Assembly (NCBI GenBank): GCA_023238725.1
Contig: CM041550.1
Coordinates: forward strand, 6,147,044-6,211,043
Length of the DNA stretch: 64,000 bases
Direction: 5' to 3'
DNA from: Scortum barcoo
Lineage: Eukaryota > Chordata > Actinopteri > Centrarchiformes > Terapontidae
A program made the translations under genes and the position numbers. The notes under the pieces were generated by a model. That model did no database searches, had not been told where the DNA came from, and saw nothing but the letters and a program-made list of their open reading frames with translations. Of this stretch, positions 22,753 through 34,305 are shown one piece after another. The stretch's first letter is position 1. Every line of letters begins with the position of its first letter.

Positions 22753-25700
22753 TTAGACATTGGAAGGGAAAGAGTTTTTAAGCATCCTGAGTCCTGAGTT
22801 GGTAGACGAAGAGAGCTTTAACACATTAAGAAGCCACAGCAGCTCAGCTCTGCACTGTGTTAAGACTTTAAACGTATGGATTTTTTTCTGTATCGTTACA
22901 CTGAATTTTCAAAATAAAAGGCCTTTGCAACTTTTCCAGAAGGCAATCGATTTGATGATGAGGGCAGTTTGATGTGGTCACTTAGTCAACCATGTTTTTA
23001 GTTTGAAAAAAGTCTTTATCCAGAATTCATGGGAAGTTCAGCCCACAAAATAATAAAGAACAAGCAAAACATGACTTTAGACATCTACTATCTGAAATCC
23101 GATTATTAGTTTGATCTCAGCCATAATCAAAGTCTGTCTTTGTGAATATAATTTTGATGGCTTAGCATTCAGAGATACTTGAAGCTGTTTGCTTATAAAG
23201 ACTTCCTTCAAACTAAATGCAAAACAGTTCTGTGAATATGTGACTTTCTCCACAGGAAGTCGTCCTGGATTGACTGCAGCGTCTTGTTTCGAGAGCTCTC
23301 AGTATATTTCTTCCTTCCATAAAGTTTTTGTTTTTTTCATTTGGTCTGGATTTTATAACCAAACTGAAACGTGCAACAAAGACACGCAGCGTGATACGTG
23401 TGTGTGTGTTGAAATTCAGGGAAGCATTCGTCGCGTTCACACTTTGGCCAGAACAAAACACGTTCGACAAGGTGGCAAACATTTAAAATTCAGAACTTTA
23501 ACACGTTTTTGAAAGAGCAACTATTAATTCAAACCATATTTATCCACAAATAAGGTGAAGATGACTCTCCGAGGTGAAGATGGCTCACCATTTATTTTCT
23601 CTCTGCTGCAACACGTCGTATTTCCACTTTACGTTACTCTTCTTCCACAGAATACAGTGACATCAGACTCTGCTGGAAATGTAAATAATAATAATCCTCA
23701 AGGTGGAAAGCAACACCTGGCAAAAGGCAGAGTGACGGACTGACAGACATTTCTCAGACATGATGAGCAGCGTGAGTCATTTTTGTTGTGGGATCAAACC
23801 CCCGGAGGGATAATTTCCAAGCATATCTGAAATGTGTTAGTCATCTTAGTTGTAATTTTGTTATTATTTTCTCAGAGTTGAATACTTCAACAGAAACCAC
23901 CCTGAAATGGAAACCATATGGGCGCATTTTTCCATCAGTAGTTGTGAGGATCAACAACTCTTTAAATGGAGAGAGGAAGAAAGAGGATGACAAACACAGA
24001 GGGTGGCGGTGATGGATGAACATGGATTATGTGTCTTAGTTTATGGAAAATAAAAGTGGAATGAGACATTTTTGTCGAAACTGCTGCATCATACTGAGAA
24101 CTTTTTCTTAAATTTTATGTTCAATTTAGATAAATGAGGGTGGAGACAATAATAGAAACACCTCTCATTATGATGGCATAAAGTTAAATCAAGACTTCTT
24201 TATATCAGTTACCAAATTATAACATTTATAAAGCATTTATTGATCACAAGACTGTTAGACTGGATTAGTTTCTAATAACCTGACAACTAAATGTGGTTTA
24301 ATGATATTGGTCAGTTGAACGTAATCATTATTTACTCATCAGTTTGCAGTATCTATGCTGACTTTCTATCGGTGCAGCTTGATGCTTCCTATCGTCATTC
24401 ATCATCTCCACCCCCCTCTTACCCATTTAGTTGAATTCCATCTGCTCTATTTCACTGATCCCCACAGCACTCCCGTCTTTCACATGTGTGACTTCATGGC
24501 TGTGGTGTTTTTTGGAGGTGAAGTGGACCGGGACCGGCCACACCGGGCTGGCTCTGCAGACCTCGAGTTGGACGGAGACATTCTGCAGAGCTCCTTAATC
24601 ATTCGGGCATTTAAGCTGTAAAAGCTGAACTGATTTCTTACATTTTCTTGCATTAAAAAAGAAAAAAAAATCTCTGAGGATGGTGTGCAGCATCGTACAA
24701 GATAAAATTGACGATAACAAGACGGGGGATTGATGTCTGCACAGGACCTCATAGGATAGGATAGTTTACCTACAGAGGATTAAGAAAGAGGTCAAACCTG
24801 ACGCAGCTGGCTGGCATGTTTCCCTTTTGACTCACTCGGTGAACAACATTCATTTTCTCTCTGAGCTGTATCGCTGAACGCCTGAACACCCCCCCCCCAA
24901 CCACCATAAATGTCATATTAACCTGACGCCCCTCTCTTGTAAAGTACAGTGCACACACACCTTTACAGCTCCGTATAAATCAGGTTATGAACAGAGTCCC
25001 TGTTCGTTCCTCTCAGCTGAACTACGCAATGCACCTCTTAAGCTTTCAAGAGTATTTCTGGTATTTCCTGTTTGTTTACTTTTCTGCAGCCGTCCAAACA
25101 CATATTTTTGCTTCTCTAATCTTTCCGTATTGTATCTTTTTGATAGCGTTCATCCTAAAATTGTGGTGTTGTGTGTTGAAAGGTCACTCTTTTACCTCGG
25201 TGGAAATTTTTTTTTGCTGCCACAACAGCAGAGTCGAACTCTTTGCTTGATGACATAGACGCAGAGGAATGCTTATTTCTTGCTGTATCTAGGAATTTGT
25301 GATTGTGAAATGGTCCAACAATGGTGAATGTTGTCTATTTTCTGCTGCCAGTTGGGTTAATATTTGTTACCTGATCATAAGCAGATTAATAGAAAAAAGG
25401 ATTAGTCCCTTAATCTTTGTCATTTGGTCAAATGACAAAGCATGAAGTTGTGCACTTGGAGTAACACGTTAGGAGGCAAATTGTGACTCATTAATTCGAT
25501 AAAAGACAGGTTTGCACAAAAAAATAGCATCATACTACCTCTTACAGATCTGATATCCAAAACAGTGGATGTCTTTTTTCTCTCAGGGCCTCCTAAAGGA
25601 CACCATGGTGGTCTCGAGTGTACCATGTATGCTGCGTCCTATACATGCGTCCTGTCCTGTCACCTCTCTACTGTCAGCTGTCTTGTAAATGTGTGAAATA

Positions 25701-28700
25701 TCCAAAAATAATTAAAAAAAAAAAACATCTGGTGTACACCTCACAGGCTCAGTTTGTGTTATGAAGCCTATAAAGCACCCACTGAGCCGGGCCAGATATG
25801 TGTCAGACCCGTCAGAGGCCTTTGGGAAGCACACATGCCGCCCCTTGAAATGCACAGAGCTCCTAACAGCTGAATGTGCAGTAGGTGAGCGTGGTTCTGC
25901 TTTTACATGGTGTATTTCCCATCTCAAATGTTTGGATGTTTAGACATTTCCAGAACGGCCACCATGTCCTTTTGGTTTCATTTTTCACAAATATGAATAT
26001 CAATCTGAAATTTGTGGGACATTTTTCAACAACATTCAAGCATTTATTTCATTTAAAGCTAGTTTTATGGATCAGTTGTGTCCATTAAAATGCAAAATTC
26101 ACCTTTTTTTGAAAAGCAAAGAAACTAACTTTGACTTTAAGTGCAAACTCAGCTCTCTGTGCATGCTTTAAAGTTCATCTGGAGGCGCAGCAGAGCGAGT
26201 TTCTTTGAAGTGGACGGGTGGTGGACTGTGGCCGAGTGCCACCCGAGCTTTGTGCCAGTCGCCGAGGGATTTCAGCTGTGTGCCCAGTGGGAATGTCTGT
26301 GGCTCTGCTCCTTCGGTCCTCCAAACTTCATCCAGATCTGAGATTCCTGCTTTTCATTGCCTGTGTGTGAGGTTTGTCCCTCCGCGTGGCGAAGCAGAGG
26401 AATGCTACAGCACAGGACGCTGCAGAAAAGCCACGCCGCCCTAATCTGTGAGTGTGTGAGTCAGTGTGAATGTGTGCAGCTTTGTCAAGTAAGTACTAAG
26501 TAGGTGTGTTAACATGTGCTTATGTGGCTATGTAAAACTGCCCTCTTTGAGTATTTATGACATGATGTGTTTCAACAAAGAGCATATTCGTTATTTCTGC
26601 AGGTTAATAGATACAGAATAATAACACAGACACACACATATATGCTGTCAACGTAATGAGAGATGAGCAAGGTGATGTGTTTATGACTATATTTGGCTCA
26701 GGACGACGCTTTCTCCCCCTCCAATAAAACAGATTAAGTATTCTGGCCGCAGCTGCATTGTCTTCGTCACTTGTGTGAAGAGTTATTAGACAGCTCTCCC
26801 GCCGAGCTCTCTACAGGAATGCAGCTTGTTTATCGGTTTTTACACCGTGTTTTAGGATCGCTAAAGCTAATAATGTCAGGAATGTGGGACAAATGTAAAC
26901 GTCGTAGTTGCAGTATTGATCTCTGGGGGATTCAGAGGTCAGCTGTGGAGGAGCAGCTCTGCGGCTGGAAGGAATGTAAAGGTTTTGCTCAAGGGCACTT
27001 TAGCAGGGAGGAGGCTAAATAAAGGCTAAATCTCCACTGCAGAACCTGCAGGCCAGCTGCAGACAGAGACATCTTGTTGACTTTATCTTCTTCTTCTGAT
27101 GAGATTTGCATGGAAATTTCCACGTTCAGCCCCGATTTTGCAATCGTCACTTTCAATTATTTGACACGGCTGCATCCTTTCTTTACTGACGCTCTTTGAG
27201 GAAAACATTGGCTGACTTTACAAGCTGATTATAAACTATAATAAATGCTGTTTTGACTTGGCCTCACAGGGTTCCTGTGAAGTTTGAGATAAAAAACATT
27301 TCACCAGTGAGTCAAAGTTTTAAAAAGTTTTTATTTTATCATCACACCAACATCAACAACCACGGCTAATTAGTTTCATCTCAGCACATCTGAGTCATGG
27401 GATTCCTCCACAGAGCTCAATATAAATTAGTTACCGAGTACGACCTCAGCGTATGATACATCACAGAGGAAACTGTTGATTTTGGATATAATGTGTGGCT
27501 CTGAACGCAGTATATCATTGGATACTCCGTGGAGCTCTGTGCATCATTTTTCTTCTAAAGTGGAAAAGTTCACATGTTTTGAGAGAGCCTTCAAAAAACA
27601 TCTCAAGCGTTCAGTTTGATTCTGGCACACACGTGGACCTCCCTCGTCACGTACCCAACTCGAAGCAGATTCACCTGTTTCGACGGAGATTAGCTCCAGT
27701 TCAGTCACTTAACTCAGATAAGATCTCTTGGAGGTATCACCTTACCTCGCCTCTCGGGGGAGAATGTTTTCTGCGGCCATATGTCACCGGGTGTGATATT
27801 CGCTGTGGGCTGTCAGTAAGATGTAAGAGCAGCAGCTTTAAAAAGGAACTGCTTCCAATCTGCGAGTACATAAACCACAATAACCACCAAATCAGCATCT
27901 GTCCTTTGAATCGATGCCCACCTTTGATTGTGCCAGAGATTCAAAGAGGTTGGTATTACTGATTGAACACGCTGCTCTGCTGTCAGAAAGTGATTTGAAG
28001 ACTTTTATATTTGAGCAGGAGGTGAAGATTTTTTTAATTTATGTTTTCAAAAACCCACCTTCTGACAGGAAGTTGGATGTTATTTGACGCGTGGAGCTGC
28101 ATGATGTAGTATCGAGATTCGGGAGTCATGCACACGCGGTTTTTTCTGCAGGCTTCTCTGACCTACGATTACCCATAACACCCTTTATGTAGAAGATTAA
28201 CAGAGATGTGTTTGTGTATGTTTGCAGAATTACATTTAAATTCAACATGCTTCAGCATGTCTATTGAGTCCTACAGTGATAAGAGAAAGTTTGTTTTCAA
28301 TGCAAAAGGCACATGTGGACTAAAATTTGATGCAGGATATAGAAAAACATCAACCATCGTTTTAAATCACTGCTCAGAAAAACAACATTTAAATTTTTGC
28401 ATCATGGAAATCTCCAAGTTGTATCCAAACACCTGAAAATTACAAAGCAGTCAGAGCTTCTCATTATCAACTTCCTACCAGAAGGTCAAATTAAATAGTT
28501 GTAACTAAATTCAGTTTAGTTCCTTTATCATACCGATTTTATGAGGCCGGTGTCTGAATGCAGCAGACAAATGTCTCAGTTTCAATGTAAAAGCCTTTTC
28601 GTTCAGCTGGTGATTCACCGAATTAGAATCATAATAACAAATAAATGTATGTAGCTGGACTAACATGTATACGAAGGTTAGTAACGTCAGAATAAAACAC

Positions 28701-29125
28701 TCTCACACACACACATTCCTGTGCAGCCAGTCATCCGCTGAGCGGAGGGATGAGAGGGGGAGAGAGAAGGAGGTAAAGGAGGAGAAGAGGATAGCTGCTG
28801 ACAGTCAAGAGTTTCAACAGACATGAGTCATCGACTTCACGCCTTGCTGCAACTGTGTGTGCTTTGGTGTCCTCAGGCTGCACACACACACAAATATACT
28901 GTATGCATTACCGCAAATATGCACACACACAAACCTGCGCTTCGTCTGCTGATGGCGAGCTCAGATCCAGGTGTGGGAGTGTGAGGTCAGTACATACATC
29001 AGATTCCATCTGCTCCTTTCTCTGCCTAAACTCAGCTTTTAATCAGCAGCCTCACAGTCACCACCTCGAGTCGACACTCTCCGTCACCGTTAATCACGAA
29101 GAGTGTGGACACGCATTCGTGGATG
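22753..29125. other. non-coding, mostly unique DNA
   Basis: This is more than 6 kb without a supportable gene. The largest frame is 155 codons at 27495-27962 (+). It begins MALNAVYHWILRG, shows no domain, signal peptide or family motif I know, and lies in moderately GC-richer DNA. I treat it as chance. The octamer ATTTGCAT occurs at 27104-27111. Simple sequences include a C run near 24890-24898, an A run near 25710-25721, CA runs at about 28699-28714 and 28881-28892, and a purine-rich run at 28745-28792. No repeat family was recognised with confidence. Confidence 0.5.
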
Positions 29126-29232
<107 letters not shown>

Positions 29233-29724
29233 CATTAGTTACTTGTTTAACTTTCACTGCACAACTCCTTGATATTCTTAAAAAAAAAACAAAGCACAAA
29301 ATGTTCCTAATCTGTTTGATATCAGGTAGTAAAGGTGGGTAGTCAGGTAAATCTTGATCACACATAGATTAGTTTGATTAGTTCATAGATAAGCACTCTA
29401 ATTTATGGCTTTCAAAAATCAGTATCCAGCCAACAATATTGACGATAAATAGGAGAATTTTCAAGGGCATGTTTACAAAATACTTTACAGATGTGAGAAA
29501 TTTCAATTATGTATAATTACATTAAACAAGATAGTTTTTTACAATAACCCTTCTCTTTTCAGTTTCAGAATACTCCCAGTTTAATAAATGTGTCTCACAA
29601 CTGGCACTGTGTCATTTTTATTCAATTCAAACTGTGTAAATATTTGTTTTGTGTGCACGCACATCCTGGAAAAAAGCCCTGCACTCAACTTAATCTCTTA
29701 TTCACCTCTTTTGTTGCACTTTTA
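29233..29724 (-). repeat. body of AGAT-tailed repeat, copy B
   Basis: Reverse-complement counterpart of 8946-9322. Shared blocks in the same order are GATATTCTT with an A run, CAGTATCCAGCCAACAATA, TTGACGATAAATA, CTTTTCAGTTT, CCCAGTTTAATAAATGTG, TCAATTCAAACTGTGT, TGTGTGCACGCACATCCT and CACCTCTTTTGTTGCACTTT. Copy B carries about 110 extra bases between the array and the ATCCAGCC block. The 64-codon frame at 29588-29782 and a minus-strand frame in copy A share NSNCVNI, which shows common descent of the DNA but not a working gene. Confidence 0.75.
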
Positions 29725-30726
29725 TCTATTGATCCAACCATCTGTCTACCTAAAGCAGGACAGAAAAACTGCTTTTACATAATGTATAGTGTAATGTCGA
29801 ATTATGTCTAATTAACCCTCATTAGACCTACAGACTGAGACGGTGTTAAAAGTTTGCAATGTTTTAGTGGAACTCTTATTTTTCAGTCATTTCAAACACC
29901 GGAGCATACGTGAAAAATGGTCAAATAAAAAAAGAACAAAAAAAAAAAAATCACATTTCACATTTTTCTCTCTTTTTAAATTTTCCTTTGTGCATTAGGA
30001 TTTTATCTTTGCTACAGCTTCAGCTATCTGGTGCTTTCAAACACCAGATTTGGGTTTAACAAAGCTATTCACCCAGAATAAGCAGAAATTGAGACATTTT
30101 CTGACCCATTTGCTTTGACACTTTACTGGATGCAGCTCAATGATAAACCAGCTGATTATTAATGGCCGATGTGGGCGGATAACCCGCGGCGCTGCCAAAA
30201 ACAACTGCGGCTCCTCCCAAGCTGCTAAACAGAGCTTTACTCTGAAATTATGTTTTGTTATCTTTCACATTCTTAGTTTTTTTTCATTGTTTTCTTTAAT
30301 TCATTGGCTTCTTCCCTTCAGCTTAGAGTTAAGGTCAGCGTAATGGAATACTCTCCTAGAAATACCAGATATTAGCCAGTGATATTGACTGTCTCAGAGT
30401 GTGCCAGGCATGACAAACAACAAGACAACATGTGCAAACTCTTCTTCCTTTTTTACAATCACTCTGCTGTGGGTGGCATTATTAAGTTAGTTTCATAGTG
30501 TCCTAATTAGCAGAATACAGTTTGATTACATGAAAACATTCTTGTAGTGTTTGTCCACAGGATGCATTACTACTATTATTAATAAGCCACACAGATTTTC
30601 ATCAGGGATTCAGAGTTTTCCAGAGTCCAATTTCATGTCAAGAAATTTCTTGAAATCCAAAACAGAACAAGAAAGAAAAAAAGAAAAGAAAGAAAAGCAG
30701 GAAATCTCACATTTCTGACACTTGTA
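29725..30726. other. non-coding DNA
   Basis: No gene is supported. An A-rich run lies at 29926-29951, and a short GC-richer patch at 30160-30230 has no coding logic. Confidence 0.5.
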
Positions 30727-30792
30727 TCAGTGAATGTTTGGCATTTTTGCTTATTAAATTATTTAAATGGTTCATTTATCAGGAAAAAAATA
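30727..30792 (+). repeat. fragment of AATCGATTATC-type repeat, copy 2
   Basis: The wording TCAGTGAATGTTTGGCATTTTTGCTTATTAAATTATTTAAATGG matches the central part of the repeat at 12120-12345 (TTTGATGTTTTTGCTTGACAAATGAGTTAAAT). It is only a fragment. Confidence 0.45.
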
Positions 30793-31019
30793 TCATTAGA
30801 AAAATGTGAATTTATTGTCTGTTGGCCTTTTTTAACACCACTTTTCAGAGAACACCCTGCAATGATTCACATCTTAAATCTACCCACTTGGATCCATCTC
30901 TTTTCTTTTCTCTTGTTTTAACTCAACAGCTATTTGAAAGGACATAAAAGTCCCCGTCCTTCCCCAAACTTCAACAAACTGCGCACTTTTCAGTCATAAC
31001 CCCATCCCTTTGACCTTTT

Positions 31020-31420
31020 GGCTCAGGTTTATTCTCACGTTGAATCCAGACGAGGCGGCCTCTGCTGTTCGTCGGCCGATCTTCAGTAGCATTGCTCTCC
31101 GAGTATTTAGCTGCAGAGTGTTATTAAACACAATATTTAGCCTGTCTCTGGTGCAAAGAAATGGGCCTCATTAGCACCCTGAGCTAACTGTCCTAACGTG
31201 GAGCGATAATACTTCACTGGCAGCGAACCAGAGCGCTAGCTAATGCTCACACAGTCAGAGCCAGAGTTAATTTGCCGGGTGATGATGGCCGCAGTAAATT
31301 AAATTAATGAGACTCTCGATCATCTGTCAGCCGTGCAGCCTGCTCTCCAAAAGCTATGAATCTGCTGCTCTTAAATTAGGTCAGGAACACTCTGTAACAC
31401 AACACCATGTAGACCGATCA
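31020..31420. promoter_or_regulatory. candidate conserved non-coding element
   Basis: This 400-base block is repeat-free and compositionally balanced. It carries homeodomain-type words: GAGTTAATTTG near 31265 and AAATTAAATTAATGAG at 31296-31311. There are no open frames of note. Such blocks inside gene deserts of fish genomes often are developmental enhancers. I see only sequence texture, not conservation, so the call is tentative. Confidence 0.25.
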
Positions 31421-33157
31421 TAAAATGAAACTGGTCCATAAAATCCAGCAGCGTGGCTTTAATATAAGTTTAATAAAGTGAGAGATACAAAGTTAGACGT
31501 TAGTGGATTATGTCTTGATGTAATTTGTGTGAATGAGGAACTTTTTATGAGTCACTTCTTCAAGGAGTTTTTTTCCAACGAGAGCCAAAGATACAGGGTG
31601 ATCTGTAGGTGGGAGAAAATGATCATGACAAGGTGAAAAAGGACTGAAGACAAAGAGGAATCCAAATGTATTATAAGGCATAGATGATGAATCACAGCGC
31701 GTTTTAATTACACAAGGTATTTTAGTATGACTCGTCAAAAGTTCTCTGTAAAAGGTGTCCTCTTACAACTTAAAAGCTCCTTGCACTTCATGTCCTATCT
31801 TCAGCATTTAACATCTGTGCTGAGAAAAGGCAGTATGATTTCATAAGCTTTTATTCTTATTTTTTAAACATGGCCGATATCAGATTCCAAAGTGAAGCGG
31901 TCACCGCCCTGAACTGACCCACAAATGAACAATAACAAGGACGTCACACGCGACGCGCTGAGTAAACATGGAGGACACTGAAGTCAGCACACGCGGTTTA
32001 TTAGCTGAGGTGCAGAGAATTTATTAGCAGATAACGAGGTCGAGACCAAGAGAAATAGAGTCACATTTTAATTTTGACTTTTTTCTGGCACAGTGGCTGC
32101 AATTTGGTGGTATTCCAGGATGTCAGGGGTTACTTTTAACTGCATTTGTCAGCACCTGTTTTGATGACTATCAATCTAGTATGATGTAAAAGCTGCATGA
32201 ATTCACAGGTGACTGTTCAAACTGAGGCTGCAATGCAAAAAATCAGTACCTGATTTAAGATGACACTTATTAGGAAAACAACTGATCCGAGTCACTTATG
32301 AGCAAAGAAAGTTCAGATTTTTGCCACTTGTGCCTGCAGTCTTGGCTCAGCCTCTCTCTTTCCTCCCAGCTGAGCCTCCACCCTGCAGCTTCGTCTTTTT
32401 GGTTCTGCACATTCAACACCTCCACCACACAAATGCACAAATGCACTGATGTCATTGCAGATCTACCCACTCCACTGTCTTGCGTTGACTTTAGTGTGAT
32501 AAATCCTAACCTCTACCTCCTTGTCATTCCTCGAGCCAGTGATTTAGATCATTTTGTTCAGTTGAGCTCAAAGATTTGTTCCTAAAGTTGACAATGACAT
32601 CACAGCTATGTATGTACATAAGTACCAAATCTTCATTTCAGCAGTAAGTTCAGTCTGTTGCTGCTTCAATCAGGCTCAGTTAAATACAAAACCAGGCTTA
32701 TAAAAGAGCTGTTTATAAGGTTAATAGTTTAGAAGCCAATAAGTGATGCCACAGTTATCATATCATGACTGTTTGAGTTGCTTGAGCAGCTCTTTAATAA
32801 GCTTTTTAGGAGGAAAACACTTTGTGCTCCTTATTCAGCTCCCAATAAGTCAGCAGACAAGCCCACCTCCCAAAGTTTCTAAGTGAGGGAGCTTTGCTAT
32901 AATTAGGGACTGTATTTTAATTGAATTTGAAATTATAATTCTTGGGATGCCCCGAGAACCTGGTGTTTGAGATTCATATCACGTGACTGCAACGTGATAA
33001 ACTCTACGTGATGTGTTTCTACTCACGTCTTTCTCCCTGTGTTCCCCTTTTTGTCGAGGTCAATAAAACAGGCTTAAATTCCTCAAAATAATTTAATAAA
33101 AATAAAAAAACCTTACTAACCTTACGCCATTCTTTACTAAAAAAGTGACCACCTTAC
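31421..33157. other. non-coding DNA
   Basis: No gene is supported. Frames are at most 95 codons. A 95-codon plus frame at 32298-32585 has a serine/leucine-rich start and no recognisable domain. AT-rich text with an AATAAAAATAAAAA run lies near 33092-33107. Confidence 0.5.
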
Positions 33158-33287
33158 CTCACCCTGTTATTGAGTATCAGAGCTACGAAGTATTGTGTTA
33201 CTCCCCATGCTGTTGTCACTGTGCAGCTGTCTAAAACTAAATCCAGATGATATTTCACATTGATTACAATCAGCTGCTGCACGCTCG
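33158..33287 (-). other. possible exon with weak cystatin-like wording
   Basis: On the minus strand a 130-base segment is preceded by an acceptor-like TTGTTTACAG and followed by a donor-like GAG|GTAAGG, and one frame is open throughout. It encodes SVQQLIVINVKYHLDLVLDSC followed by TVTTAWGVTQ. The stretch QLIVINVKYHLDLVL resembles the QxVxG-plus-strand region of type-2 cystatins (Q-V-V-A-G-V-x-Y-x-L-x-V-x-L), but the conserved glycine is not in place and the following cysteine spacing is only approximate. The upstream part of the frame (to 33510) is lysine/arginine-rich and not similar. Chance is a real possibility. If real, it would be an internal exon or an exon relic of a minus-strand gene. 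Confidence 0.15.
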
Positions 33288-33799
33288 CTGTAAACAATTT
33301 GACATCAGTCACGTTTTCTGAGTCCCCCTCCTGAGTCAAAGACTGGAAAGACTGATTTCTCTGGCGCTTTCTCTTTCGTTTACTCCGTCTTTCCACCTTG
33401 TCGTTTCCTTGCTCCAGACATCCACTACCAAAAGCAGTAAAGCTTTCAGAGTGAAAAGAACTGCGCATATTTCCCTCAACATGACAAGAAAATGGTTTTG
33501 CATAAATCAAGTATTACAGCCTTGAGACTTTCTTACGGCATCAATCCTGCATCTGTCTTGGATCATCTCCTCACGTGCGTAACAGTCTTGCAGCAGAGGA
33601 GAACAGATACAAAAAACTTTAAAAACTTCCCATTAACTAACTTTTTACAGGCGTATTTCCTTAAAATTGTGATGCAAAATGCAGCAAAAGCACCATTCAG
33701 TAAAAAGAGTGAGTTCTTAAAGTTTTTGAAGTGTTTATTCTTCAGTTCAGGATTTTAAGGTCGTAGTTGGCTGAATTGGAGCTAATAGCTACAAAATGT
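33288..33799. other. non-coding DNA
   Basis: No supportable gene. An 88-codon plus frame at 33492-33758 has no recognisable feature. Confidence 0.5.
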
Positions 33800-34040
33800 G
33801 ATTATTTTCATCATGGATTCATCTTCTGATCATTTGTCTATTAATCAGTTGATTATTCGGTTTGTAAAAAAAAACACAGTGCTTCTTTTAGTCCAACCAA
33901 ATCTCAAAAACTGATCAGAAAAAGAAAAAAGCATCAAATCTTCACATTTGAGAAGCTGGAACGATGAAATGTTTTCTCTGAAAAAAGTTTTCATCATTAT
34001 CAAGGCAGCCAGTTCTTTGAATAATTTCAGATCTGCTTGT
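33800..34040 (+). repeat. AATCGATTATC-type repeat, copy 3
   Basis: The copy contains CTATTAATCAGTTGATTATTCGG, GTCCAACCAAATCTCAAAAA, AAAGCATCAAATCTTCACATTTGAGAAGCTGGAAC and TTTTCATCATTATCAAGGCAG, in the same order as the family consensus. It lies directly next to an AAGTACTT-type repeat (34045-34305), so the two high-copy repeats are either nested or jammed together. Confidence 0.7.
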
Positions 34041-34044
34041 GTAA

Positions 34045-34305
34045 ACTGTTGAGTAGTTTAATGTGAAATAAAGAGTCCCATTTTATAAGCGTCACTTTTT
34101 TTGTTTTAAAGTAGCTAAAGCTGTCAGATAAATGTAGTGAAGTAAAAAGTAAAATGTCTCCTTCTGAAAGTATAAGTTCTATAAATATAAAAGGGGATGA
34201 CATAAAAATACTCAAGTAAAGTGAAAGTAATTAAAATTTGCATTTAGGTAAAGTGTTTGAGTAAATGTACTTAGTTACGTGCTGTAGATAAAGTAACGCA
34301 GATCG
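34045..34305 (-). repeat. AAGTACTT-type repeat, copy 2
   Basis: Words in order are GAGTAGTTTAATGTGAAATA, CCATTTTATAAGCG, GTAGCTAAAGCTGTCAGATA, AATGTAGTGAAGTAAAAAGTA, ATACTCAAGTAAAGTGAAAGT and TTGAGTAAATGTACTTAGTTA. This is close to the abundant teleost family seen at 12921-13212 and, inverted, at 55097-55372. Confidence 0.75.
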
